A stretch of 5,937 bases of DNA from assembly GCA_949290725.1 (NCBI GenBank), contig CASEST010000057.1, positions 1 to 5,937 on the forward strand. The letters are read 5' to 3'. This document shows, piece after piece, positions 1 through 5,935 of the stretch. The translations under genes were made by a program, and so were the position numbers. Source of the stretch: an uncultured bacterium (GTDB lineage Bacteria > Bacillota_I > Bacilli_A > RFN20 > CAG-826). The stretch's first letter is position 1, and each line of letters opens with the position of its first letter. The notes below the pieces were generated by a model that searched no databases, had not been told where the DNA came from, and saw only the letters and a list, made by a program, of their open reading frames with translations.

Positions 1-1
1 A

Positions 2-1039
2 AAAAGACAATTTTATAATGATACCTATACCGTTTTTGAAACGATTTCTTTAATTAAAAAATATCAATGTAATATCGTTTTTTATCCAGAAGGACTATCT
101 TCAATTAGCGGAGCGAATCAACCAATCGCCTTAGGTACTGGAAAATTATTAAAATTTTTAAAATTACCAATTTATATGGCTAAAACTAGTGGAGCTTATC
201 TTATACAACCTAAATATAAATATTTAAAAAAAGAAAGATATGCTCATACACTAACTACAATCACCAAAGTTTTTGATAAAGCTGATTTAGAAAAATTAAC
301 TCCTAATGAAATTGATGAAAATTTAAATAAAATTCTTTATAACGATGATTACGAATGGGCAAAAAATAATCATGTGATTTATAAAGATAATAAAGAAGGA
401 ATTGCTGAAGGCTTAGAAACTTTATTATATCGTTGCCCTAAATGCGGAAAAGAACATTTAATGGAAACAAAAGGGAATTTAATCTATTGTAAAAACTGTG
501 GTAATAAAGCTTATATAAATAATGACTATAGTTTAAATAAGCCCACTATTAACGATATAATACCTTTATCTCAAAGCAAATGGTTTGATTATCAAAGAAT
601 ATTGATTAATCAAGAAATTAAAAATAATCCTTCCTATTATTATGAAACAGAAGCTACTTTAGGAATATTACCATCTAATCGCTATGTTAAACCACGCGAA
701 AATACGATTAAAGTAGGCAAAGGAAAAGTAAGATTATCTTTGAAAGATGGTCTCTCTTATATCGGAACAAAAAATGGCGAACATTATGAAATTCATATGA
801 ACAATTTAGAATTATATACTTTTGTAATGTGCTATGATGCCACGATTATTCATTTTTACTATCAAGGAGAATTAAGAGAATTAACCTTCAATAAGGTTGG
901 GGAAGCAAGTAAAGTTTTATTAATTCAAAATGAAATACATCGTTTAAGTAATGGTGAATGGAAAAATTTCTCATTCTTTAAATATGATTTATCTACTTGT
1001 TTTGATAATAATATAAATAATTATTTTAAAGGTGAATAA
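2..1039 (+). CDS. PlsC-like 1-acylglycerol-phosphate acyltransferase with zinc ribbon, 5'-truncated by window
   Basis: The frame is open from base 2 to the TAA at 1037-1039, giving 345 visible residues. The ATG at 176 is internal, because conserved acyltransferase sequence precedes it. Seen: residues 26-31 read VFYPEG, the substrate-binding FPEG block of the PlsC/LPLAT family, followed by ALGTGKLL and a PIYM strand typical of that fold. The catalytic HX4D motif should lie upstream, outside the window. A CPKCG...YCKNCG pair (visible residues 145-166, bases 434-499) forms a four-cysteine zinc ribbon. It is followed by about 180 residues that look beta-rich and that I do not recognise. Known: the family acylates lysophosphatidate or related lysolipids at the membrane during phospholipid synthesis. 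Inferred: this is a lineage-specific version in which the ribbon and tail are fused to the acyltransferase. The exact acceptor is uncertain. The gene ends 2 bases before a terminator hairpin and converges on htpG. Confidence 0.8.
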   Translation, partial: KRQFYNDTYTVFETISLIKKYQCNIVFYPEGLSSISGANQPIALGTGKLLKFLKLPIYMAKTSGAYLIQPKYKYLKKERYAHTLTTITKVFDKADLEKLTPNEIDENLNKILYNDDYEWAKNNHVIYKDNKEGIAEGLETLLYRCPKCGKEHLMETKGNLIYCKNCGNKAYINNDYSLNKPTINDIIPLSQSKWFDYQRILINQEIKNNPSYYYETEATLGILPSNRYVKPRENTIKVGKGKVRLSLKDGLSYIGTKNGEHYEIHMNNLELYTFVMCYDATIIHFYYQGELRELTFNKVGEASKVLLIQNEIHRLSNGEWKNFSFFKYDLSTCFDNNINNYFKGE

Positions 1040-1041
1040 TA

Positions 1042-1085
1042 AAAACTGGAGGTTTAATTTAATTCCTCCAGTTTTATTTTTTTAT
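1042..1085. terminator. Bidirectional intrinsic terminator between the acyltransferase gene and htpG
   Basis: A perfect 11-bp stem (AAAACTGGAGG at 1042-1052, CCTCCAGTTTT at 1065-1075) has a 12-base loop. On the + strand it is followed by a T-rich run (1071-1085). On the - strand the run after the stem is also T-rich (1045 down to about 1035). It starts 2 bases after the acyltransferase stop and 6 bases past the htpG stop, so it can end both convergent transcripts. Confidence 0.9.
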
Positions 1086-2989
1086 TTAAGCAAAAATTTA
1101 TTTAATAATTCGGTAAATTCTTCTTTATCTTCAATCTCTAATCCATTAAGAATTAAAGCTTCATTATAAAGTAATTTAGAATATTCTTTAATTTTTTCAT
1201 CATCTTTTAATTCACTGATTTTCTTAAATATTTGATGATTTGGATTTATTTCTAAGATTTTTTCCATCTTTAAATTTTCATTAGGATTTAAAGAAGATAA
1301 TATCTTTTCCATATTTAAAGACAATCCATCTTTATTTATTAAAGAAACTGGCGAATCAACAAGTTTAGTTGAAAACTTAACATCGCTAACCTTCTCTTTT
1401 AATGCTTCTTTCATATCATCAAGCTCTCGTTTATAAGTAATTGTTAACGATTCAAGATTATCTTTTTCTTCTTTAGTTAAGTCATTTTCATTAAATTCAG
1501 AAATTGATTTAAAAGAATGACTATCATAATTATTTAATGCTTGTATTGCAAATTCATCCACATCTTTATCAAAGAATAAGACGTCGATATCATCTTTTTT
1601 AAATCTTTCTAATTCAGGATATAACGAAATTTCTTCAACACTTCTTCCGCTAGCGAAATAAATATCTTTTTGTCCTTCTTTCATCTCCTTAAGATATGTT
1701 TTTAAATCAATAAAATCATCTTTATGTTTTAATGATTTAAAAACTAATAAGTCTTTTAATAATTCATTTTTACTTCCATAAGATTCATAGATGCCATATT
1801 TTAAAGCTGGTCCATATAAAAGATAAATCTCTTTATACTTATTAAAATCATTTTCTTTAAGCTCTTTTAAATTAGCAATAAATTTATTTTCAATATTATT
1901 TCTAATTTTAATAATATTTTTATTTTCTTGGAGCATTTCACGCGAGATATTTAAATTTAAATCATTGCTATCAACTAATCCTTCTAAGAAATAAAGATAA
2001 TGTGGTAATAAATCCTTACATTTATCCATTATAAAGACATTTTTTGCATATAATGATAATCCAGCATCTTCACGATTATAAACCTCGTTTCTTAAATGCG
2101 AAGGAATAAAAATTAAGGCATTATAAGAAAGCATCCCTTCAACATTAATTGAAACATAATGTAATGGGTCTTTATAATCATGGAAATTATTCTTATAAAA
2201 TTCATTATATTCACTCTCTTTAACATCATTTTTATTCTTTTTCCAAATAGGAATCATTGAATTTAAAGTTTTAATTTCACTTTTTTCCTCAAATTCATTC
2301 TCAATGTCTTTACCATCTTGATCCTTTTTATTCTCTTTATGTTTCTCTTCCATCTTTATTGGATAACGAACATAATTAGAATATTTTTGAACCAAATATT
2401 CAATTGTATAATAATCTAAATAAGAAGAGTAGTTTTCTTCATCATTATCATCTTTTAAAAATAAAGTAATCGATGTTCCTACATCATTTTTATCAATATC
2501 TTCTATAGTATAAGATTCACTTCCATCGCTTATAAAGCGATAGCCTTTTTCTTCATTAACAGACTTTGTTTCGATAATAATTTTTTTAGCAACCATAAAG
2601 GCGCTATAAAAACCAACACCAAATTGTCCGATAATATCTACATCATGGCTTTCTTTAGCTTCTTTAATTTTTTGAGCAAATTCTTTTGAGCCACTCTTAG
2701 CGATTGTTCCAATATTATTGACCAATTCATCATAATTCATCCCTATTCCATCATCTTTAATGATCAAAGTTCTTTCATCTTTATTAGGAATAAGCCAAAT
2801 TTCAGGTTTTTCAATTAATGGGATCTTACCATTACTATTTAAAGCAAGAAATCTTCTTTTATCGATTGCATCACTAGCATTAGAAATTAATTCCCTTAAA
2901 AATATCTCTCTATTACTATATATCGAATTAATCATTAAATTTAATAACTCTTTTGATTCAGCTTGAAATTCTTTTCTTTCAATTCCCAT
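1082..2989 (-). CDS. htpG: Molecular chaperone HtpG (bacterial Hsp90)
   Basis: This 635-residue protein has the usual full length for HtpG, a cytosolic homodimeric ATP-driven chaperone that remodels client proteins, often with DnaK. Seen: the N-terminal GHKL ATPase domain has FLRELISNASDA (E33 catalytic, N37 metal-binding), DDGIGM (79-84), GTIAKSGS (94-101) and the lid/glycine motif GQFGVGFYSAF (121-131). A highly charged linker spans about 214-238. The middle domain contains NLNISREMLQ, with R350 in the position of the ATP-sensing arginine. The remainder is the middle-domain end and the C-terminal dimerisation domain, without the MEEVD tail, as expected in bacteria. The ATG at 2987-2989 is supported by an AGGAGG site 6 bases upstream. 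The gene appears monocistronic, with its own promoter, a CIRCE operator and a terminator. All active-site motifs are intact, so it should be functional. Confidence 0.97.
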   Translation of the reverse strand: MGIERKEFQAESKELLNLMINSIYSNREIFLRELISNASDAIDKRRFLALNSNGKIPLIEKPEIWLIPNKDERTLIIKDDGIGMNYDELVNNIGTIAKSGSKEFAQKIKEAKESHDVDIIGQFGVGFYSAFMVAKKIIIETKSVNEEKGYRFISDGSESYTIEDIDKNDVGTSITLFLKDDNDEENYSSYLDYYTIEYLVQKYSNYVRYPIKMEEKHKENKKDQDGKDIENEFEEKSEIKTLNSMIPIWKKNKNDVKESEYNEFYKNNFHDYKDPLHYVSINVEGMLSYNALIFIPSHLRNEVYNREDAGLSLYAKNVFIMDKCKDLLPHYLYFLEGLVDSNDLNLNISREMLQENKNIIKIRNNIENKFIANLKELKENDFNKYKEIYLLYGPALKYGIYESYGSKNELLKDLLVFKSLKHKDDFIDLKTYLKEMKEGQKDIYFASGRSVEEISLYPELERFKKDDIDVLFFDKDVDEFAIQALNNYDSHSFKSISEFNENDLTKEEKDNLESLTITYKRELDDMKEALKEKVSDVKFSTKLVDSPVSLINKDGLSLNMEKILSSLNPNENLKMEKILEINPNHQIFKKISELKDDEKIKEYSKLLYNEALILNGLEIEDKEEFTELLNKFLLK

Positions 2990-2995
2990 ATTAAT

Positions 2996-3001
2996 CCTCC
3001 T
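2996..3001 (-). promoter_or_regulatory. Shine-Dalgarno site of htpG
   Basis: A perfect AGGAGG on the - strand lies 6 bases before the htpG ATG. It fixes the start codon. Confidence 0.9.
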
Positions 3002-3012
3002 AAGCTATAAAT

Positions 3013-3040
3013 ATTTTAATACTATTTTTAGCACTTTCAA
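3013..3040 (-). promoter_or_regulatory. SigA-type promoter of htpG
   Basis: Read on the - strand, TTGAAA (3040-3035) and TAAAAT (3018-3013) are separated by 16 bases. This predicts a transcript start near 3006 and a short leader that just includes the ribosome binding site. The -35 box lies inside the CIRCE repeat, so repressor binding would block polymerase. Position is inferred from consensus only. Confidence 0.6.
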
Positions 3041-3058
3041 GTAGTAAGTGCTAAAAAT
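3024..3058. promoter_or_regulatory. CIRCE-type HrcA operator upstream of htpG
   Basis: TTAGCACTT (3028-3036), a 9-base spacer and AAGTGCTAA (3046-3054) match the CIRCE layout TTAGCACTC-N9-GAGTGCTAA, with one symmetric change per arm. Symmetry continues outward to give perfect 13-bp arms (3024-3036 and 3046-3058). Known: HrcA binds CIRCE and represses class I heat-shock genes such as dnaK and groEL. Inferred: htpG is in the HrcA regulon here, with the operator covering the -35 box. No hrcA gene is visible in this window. Confidence 0.88.
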
Positions 3059-3077
3059 TTACAATACTAATTATCTA

Positions 3078-3099
3078 CTAAAAATTAACTAAAAATTAA
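3078..3099. repeat. Two-copy 11-bp tandem repeat with phased A-tracts
   Basis: CTAAAAATTAA occurs at 3078-3088 and again at 3089-3099, and a third copy begins at 3100. The A5 tracts are spaced 11 bases apart, about one helical turn, which favours intrinsic bending. The repeat sits roughly 40-55 bases upstream of the htpG -35 box. Any regulatory effect is speculative, and in AT-rich DNA it may be chance. Confidence 0.5.
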
Positions 3100-3184
3100 C
3101 TAATAATGAATTTATATTAATTATTATCATTCATGTAATAGATTTTATAATTATGGAATATCTTTTAAGAATGAGATTTGAGAA

Positions 3185-3217
3185 ATTTAAACCAGTTACA
3201 CTTATAAAGGTTTAAAT
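3185..3217. repeat. 9-bp inverted repeat in the intergenic region
   Basis: ATTTAAACC (3185-3193) and GGTTTAAAT (3209-3217) are perfect inverted arms around 15 bases. No clean T-run follows on either strand, so it is a poor terminator. It could be a weak terminator remnant of the decayed gene or a protein-binding palindrome. No function can be assigned. Confidence 0.4.
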
Positions 3218-3349
3218 ATAGTAGCTTATTTTCTCAACATTAAAAATTATAAGATTTTTATTTAGAGTTAATTAAAGGTTGATGTTTTTTAAAAGTAATT
3301 TTTTATATTTATTTCTAAAACGTTTAATAGGTTTATTATAACTTTTAAA

Positions 3350-3670
3350 TTATCCTGTTTCTTCGTTAAAAACTGAATTAGAAAGCTTATCTAAATAACT
3401 TTTTTGTATTTAACTCATAAGCTATTTTCTTAATTGTCCATTTAGTCCACCGTCAACAAGAGACTATCTTCCAATAAAAAATCTTAGAGCACTTGTTTCA
3501 TCATTGTTGATATCACCATAAATACTTGGTTTTTTATTCTTATCGATTAACTCAACAAGATTTTTGACTTTAGAAGAAATCCTTTTCTAGTTCTTTAAGT
3601 GCTTTCTATTCTCTTGAATTTTATTGTTTGCGATATTTAACTCATTAACAAATTTATTAACAAATTGTCT
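3350..3670 (-). pseudogene. Frameshifted C-terminal remnant of the same gene
   Basis: After the TAA at 3671, good coding sequence continues in shifting frames. FVNKFVNELNIANNKIQENRK (start 3664) is in the original frame. KALKELEKDFF follows in a second frame near 3602. KVKNLVELIDKNKKPSIYGD and TSALRFFIGR follow from 3571 in a third. SLVDGGLNGQLRK lies between TAGs at 3464 and 3422, then YELNTKKLF and DKLSNSVFNEETG. Protein-like composition spread over several frames on one strand is the hallmark of a decayed gene. It begins with a coiled-coil-like helix. No family is recognised. Confidence 0.65.
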
Positions 3671-4660
3671 TTATTTAGATAATTTTGTTTTATCTTTTAA
3701 TACTTCCTTTAAATAACCTTTTAGATCATTTGTCTTAAAACCTAAATTGTTTAAATAAGTATCTAAAGAAATTTGAGTATCATTATATTCAACGAGTGTG
3801 TTTTTGAATAAGTTATCTACTGCCACTTCGCTATTTTGAATGTTGGTATCATTAAAAAAATCATTAATAACAGTATCGCTTCTATTAAGTTTAACATTAA
3901 ATCTATCTTCTAAAACTTCACCAATAGAATCAAAGGAATTAACAAAATCAGTTGCTGATTTATAAGAAATAACTTCACCTTCTTTCTTATTTGCAAGATC
4001 TTTAACTTCGCTTTTAGAGAGTTCTAAAACATTAGATTTGGAATATTTTTTACTATTGCTTTCATCTTGTGTTAAATCTTCGCTATTGTTTTTTTCTTTA
4101 TTTTGTTCTAATTTATTATAAACAAAAGAAGAATTTTCTTCTTTAGGTGATAGAGAACCTTGGAATTGGACCAAGAAGTGGCTATCACCTTTTTCTATAT
4201 ATTCTTCTAATCCATCTTCCATAGAAACCTTGACAATATTTCTGTTTTTTTCTATTATGTTTTTAAGATAGGAAGGAAGAGTAGCAATTGACGCCCAACG
4301 TTCCTTCCCATTTTTATTATATATAATTTGTTTATCATCTATTTGTCCACTTTCAATCTTATCAAAATAATTTTTGAGTTGTGTTTCATTTTTTAAACTT
4401 TTAAATATTGTTTTTATTGTAGGGTCTTCTAAATCATATACTATAGCAAGCGATATAGAATCATCAAAAAAGGTAATGCTATCATTCTTTTTGCTATAAA
4501 AAATATAGGATGGATTGTTAAAATTATTTATCAAAACATTATAAATATCTAATGTAGATAAAGAATGCTCTAAAATATTGCTATTAAATTTGCTCTTTTT
4601 ATATTTGAAAACAACTTTATCGGGTAGGTTAAAATAATTCTTTATTTCCTGATTTGTAAA
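3671..4660 (-). pseudogene. Central fragment with MuF C-terminal-like domain
   Basis: This stretch is open from 4660 to the TAA at 3671-3673 (329 codons). A TTG at 4532-4534 could be taken as a start of a 287-residue protein, but 42 in-frame codons upstream already belong to the same domain, so that start is probably spurious. Seen: bases 4660 to about 4260 encode NLPDKVVFKYKK, ILEHSLSTLD, FNNPSYIFYSKKNDSITFF, then a segment ending GQIDDKQIIYNKNGKERWAS and ATLPSYL. Recalled family knowledge: this order resembles the MuF C-terminal domain found in phage head-morphogenesis proteins and large polyvalent proteins. The match is by eye and moderate. The rest (about 4260-3674) is acidic, Ser/Asn/Lys-rich linker followed by a helical segment that I do not recognise. 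Confidence 0.55.
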
Positions 4661-4993
4661 TTAAACATTAAATTTTAAAGAACCTTCTACATAGTCAGAA
4701 GTTACATTTGAATTTAATTTATTGATGGCATTTTCTTTGTTTGATAAATCAATATAAATATCATTGTTTGATTCAATATCTTTCTCATATCTAACAGCCA
4801 AGTCTTGATTTACTGCATTAGAACGATTTTGGTTAAACACTTGATTAATTAATCTTCTAGTTTCATTAATTACTCTTTTATCAAAATTATTTCTAAAAAG
4901 AGTATCTAAAGAATTTAAAACTCTTTCTTTAAATGAAGATGGGAAAAACTTGCGAACAAACTTTTTATAAGATAAGTTATTCGTATTATTCAT
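4661..4993 (-). pseudogene. N-terminal fragment of the degenerate mobile-element gene
   Basis: The first 110 codons run from ATG (4991-4993) to a TAA at 4661-4663. The piece is hydrophilic, basic in its first half (KKFVRKFFPSSFKERV, then a helix-like NETRRLINQVFNQNR), and has no signal peptide, membrane segment or recognised motif. Taken alone it would look like a small hypothetical protein. The frame continues without a gap into MuF-like sequence after the stop, which shows that this is a truncated N-terminus. If expressed, it would be a 110-residue orphan peptide. Confidence 0.65.
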
Positions 4994-5069
4994 TATCTTT
5001 TAACCCAAAAGATGCGAGCTCTTCTTTAAAGTCCTTTAATAAGTACTTTATACTTAAATGGGCATCTGT
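4986..5069 (-). pseudogene. 3' tail of a second degraded mobile-element gene
   Basis: In a different frame from the pseudogene that follows, 27 codons (TDAHLSIKYLLKDFKEEL and on to GLKDNE) end in a TAA at 4986-4988. The next gene's ATG at 4991-4993 gives an 8-base ATGAATAA overlap, a typical translational-coupling junction. Just upstream the frame is closed by TAA and TGA, but IEKLN in a neighbouring frame suggests a frameshifted continuation to about 5085. I read it as the C-terminus of a lost upstream gene. The family is unknown. Confidence 0.45.
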
Positions 5070-5085
5070 TTAATTTCTCAATCAA

Positions 5086-5203
5086 AAAATAAATATATCC
5101 ACATCAATTAAACTGTTAATTATTAAATATAAATACAATATTTAAAATGATCCAGAAAAAATTAAAATTTATATCATTATTTTTTTTAAGAATTTTTAGC
5201 AAT
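5086..5203. other. AT-rich spacer between mobile-element remnant and tRNA terminator
   Basis: About 120 very AT-rich bases contain stops in all frames. I see no gene, no promoter that I would defend, and no copy of the tRNA 3' end that would mark an attachment site. Confidence 0.5.
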
Positions 5204-5228
5204 AAAAAAACGCGATAATTATCGCGTT
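5204..5228 (-). terminator. Intrinsic terminator of the tRNA operon
   Basis: On the - strand, AACGCGAT, loop AATT, ATCGCGTT form an 8-bp perfect stem (5209-5228), followed by seven T residues (5204-5210). It begins 10 bases after the tRNA-Glu CCA end. Confidence 0.93.
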
Positions 5229-5238
5229 GTTAGAAAGT

Positions 5239-5315
5239 TGGTGACCTATACGGGATTCGAACCCATGAATGCATGCGTGAAAGGCATGTGAGTTAAGCCA
5301 CTTCTCCAATAGGCC
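5239..5315 (-). tRNA. tRNA-Glu (anticodon UUC)
   Basis: A complete cloverleaf with encoded CCA, 77 bases. The acceptor GGCCTAT pairs with ATAGGTC (one G-T pair). The anticodon stem is CATGC/GCATG with loop CTTTCAC, so the anticodon is TTC (5281-5279), decoding GAA and GAG. The T-arm is ATGGG-TTCGAAT-CCCGT, with A as discriminator. It is transcribed behind tRNA-Asn with only 3 bases between them. Confidence 0.97.
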
Positions 5316-5318
5316 ACT

Positions 5319-5393
5319 TGGCGCTGACTATAGGATTCGAACCTACAACCGATCGGTTAACAGCCGATTGCTCTACCGTTGAGCTAAGTCAGC
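5319..5393 (-). tRNA. tRNA-Asn (anticodon GUU)
   Basis: A complete cloverleaf with encoded CCA, 75 bases. The acceptor GCTGACT pairs with AGTCAGC and the discriminator is G. The D-arm is GCTC-AACGGTA-GAGC. The anticodon stem is ATCGG/CCGAT with loop CTGTTAA, so the anticodon is GTT, decoding AAC and AAT. The T-arm is GTAGG-TTCGAAT-CCTAT. It is the first gene of a two-tRNA unit and lies 49 bases after the acpP stop. Confidence 0.97.
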
Positions 5394-5410
5394 ACTTCGC
5401 GTGCTTTAAT

Positions 5411-5439
5411 AATATATCAAAGACACGAATTATTTACAA
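5411..5439 (-). promoter_or_regulatory. Promoter of the tRNA-Asn/tRNA-Glu unit
   Basis: On the - strand, TTGTAA (5439-5434), a 17-base spacer and TATATT (5416-5411) fit the SigA consensus. The -35 box starts only 3 bases after the acpP stop codon. The predicted start near 5404 leaves a leader of about 10 bases for processing of the tRNA-Asn 5' end. Confidence 0.8.
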
Positions 5440-5442
5440 GGC

Positions 5443-5667
5443 TTAATTTAATTTTTTATTAATTAAATTTAATAAGTCGCCAATTGTTTTAATATCTTTA
5501 GTTTCTTCAGCTTCAAAACTGATATTATACTTATCCTCTAATTCTAAAATAAATTCAACTACATCTAAAGAATCTAAGCCATATGTAGCTAAAGTAGCGT
5601 CCTTATCAATCTCTTCGCAACTTAATTTTTCTTTAATTAAATTTTCAATTTCAGTAATATTTGCCAT
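5443..5667 (-). CDS. acpP: Acyl carrier protein
   Basis: A 74-residue acidic four-helix protein of typical ACP length. Seen: GLDSLDVVEFILELEDKY contains the DSL motif, with Ser33 as the site of 4'-phosphopantetheine attachment, followed by the conserved acidic recognition helix II and FEAEE further on. Known: holo-ACP carries growing acyl chains as thioesters in the cytoplasm for type II fatty acid synthesis and donates or helps supply acyl groups for phospholipid synthesis. ACP also serves other pathways, and a secondary paralogue cannot be excluded from one copy. The ATG at 5665-5667 is supported by AAGGGGG a few bases upstream. It has its own promoter and no terminator before the downstream tRNA genes. 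Confidence 0.95.
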   Translation of the reverse strand: MANITEIENLIKEKLSCEEIDKDATLATYGLDSLDVVEFILELEDKYNISFEAEETKDIKTIGDLLNLINKKLN

Positions 5668-5689
5668 AAAGCCCCCTTCATTCTTAATA

Positions 5690-5698
5690 ATTATAACA
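5690..5698 (-). promoter_or_regulatory. Extended -10 promoter of acpP
   Basis: TGTTATAAT on the - strand is a perfect TATAAT with an upstream TG, the extended -10 form. No good -35 box is visible 16-18 bases further up, only AT-rich sequence, as expected when the TG motif compensates. It lies 22 bases before the acpP start and just past the terminator of the preceding gene. Confidence 0.75.
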
Positions 5699-5725
5699 AA
5701 TATAAAATAAATATTTAATTTTTTT

Positions 5726-5756
5726 AAGAAAAAGAAAGCCTAGCAATGCTAGGCTT
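5726..5756 (-). terminator. Intrinsic terminator of the membrane-protein gene
   Basis: On the - strand, AAGCCTAGC (5756-5748), loop ATT and GCTAGGCTT (5744-5736) give a 9-bp perfect stem. It is followed by a T-rich run broken by two C residues (5735 down to 5726). It lies 17 bases after the stop of the upstream gene. Confidence 0.85.
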
Positions 5757-5773
5757 ATAACTCAATATTATTA

Positions 5774-5935
5774 TTAAATGGTTTCATCACCATTTTCTTC
5801 TGGTGTTTGGCCATCAAAATCATCAAATTCAGACTCTATTCTTTCTGCTATATTATTTGCTGAATTAGAAAAAGATTCATATAATACTCCAGCAACTGCT
5901 CCAAAAATAGCTAAAACTAAAACAACTCCTAAAAT
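5774..5935 (-). CDS. C-terminal part of a small membrane protein, function unknown
   Basis: The frame is open from the window edge (first full codon at 5935) to a TAA at 5774-5776, giving the last 53 residues. Seen: a hydrophobic segment rich in Gly, Ala and Val (LGVVLVLAIFGAVAGVLY) that is one likely transmembrane helix. It is followed by a hydrophilic tail that is strongly acidic at its end (ESEFDDFDGQTPEENGDETI). The start and most of the gene lie outside. A C-terminal anchor or the last helix of a larger membrane protein are both possible. I do not recognise the family. A terminator separates it from acpP. Confidence 0.7.
   Translation of the reverse strand: MLGVVLVLAIFGAVAGVLYESFSNSANNIAERIESEFDDFDGQTPEENGDETI

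Larger units (their letters stand above)
3059..3349. other. AT-rich intergenic region without a convincing gene
   Basis: I find no ORF of believable length or start signal on either strand. The longest + candidate begins ATGGAATATC near 3154 and stops after about 20 codons with no ribosome binding site. On the - strand, the frame that continues from the pseudogene beside it runs on between stops (3272-3274 and others), so part of this stretch may be more decayed coding DNA. It also holds an 11-bp tandem repeat and a 9-bp inverted repeat, listed separately. Confidence 0.6.
3350..4993 (-). pseudogene. Degenerate mobile-element gene (large-polyvalent/MuF-type protein remnant)
   Basis: This is one gene broken into pieces. 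Reading down from the ATG at 4993, a single frame is cut by TAA at 4661-4663 and TAA at 3671-3673, yet it stays protein-like after each stop. It then needs frameshifts near 3602-3607, 3573-3578, 3419-3424 and about 3390 to stay readable, with further stops at 3464-3466, 3422-3424 and 3350-3352. Together this implies an ancestor of roughly 550 residues. Readable sequence thins out below about 3350, though the frame can be followed to a TAA at 3272-3274. The start has no good ribosome binding site and overlaps the end of an upstream gene remnant by 8 bases, a sign of an operon from a compact mobile element. It lies between the tRNA pair and htpG, on the same strand. I infer a non-functional phage or conjugative-element relic. 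Confidence 0.75.

Noticed and set aside
176..1039. ATG at 176 as the start of the acyltransferase gene
   Set aside because: The same frame is open to base 2 and encodes the conserved YPEG block upstream of this ATG, so the gene is cut by the window and the ATG is internal.
2760..2966. 68-codon + strand ORF inside htpG
   Set aside because: It is antisense to the conserved N-terminal ATPase domain of htpG, with no ribosome binding site or family resemblance.
3100..3135. ATGAAT/ATTCAT short inverted repeat
   Set aside because: Arms are only 6 bp of AT-rich sequence with a long spacer, which is expected by chance here.
3154..3216. Possible 20-codon + strand ORF starting ATGGAATATC
   Set aside because: No ribosome binding site, very short, and no recognisable features.
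3464..4663. In-frame TAA and TAG codons as recoded sense codons or programmed readthrough
   Set aside because: Frameshifts are also needed in the 3' part, both TAA and TAG occur, and neighbouring genes end with normal TAA stops, so decay is the simpler explanation.
5060..5100. TGA read as tryptophan upstream of the mobile-element remnant
   Set aside because: One reading (FD-TGA-EIK) would fit, but every tryptophan in the two long genes is TGG and those genes lack in-frame TGA, so table 4 is not supported.
5250..5345. Repeated GATTCGAAC in the tRNA region as an attachment-site duplication
   Set aside because: It is the conserved T-loop sequence of the two adjacent tRNAs, not an att repeat.
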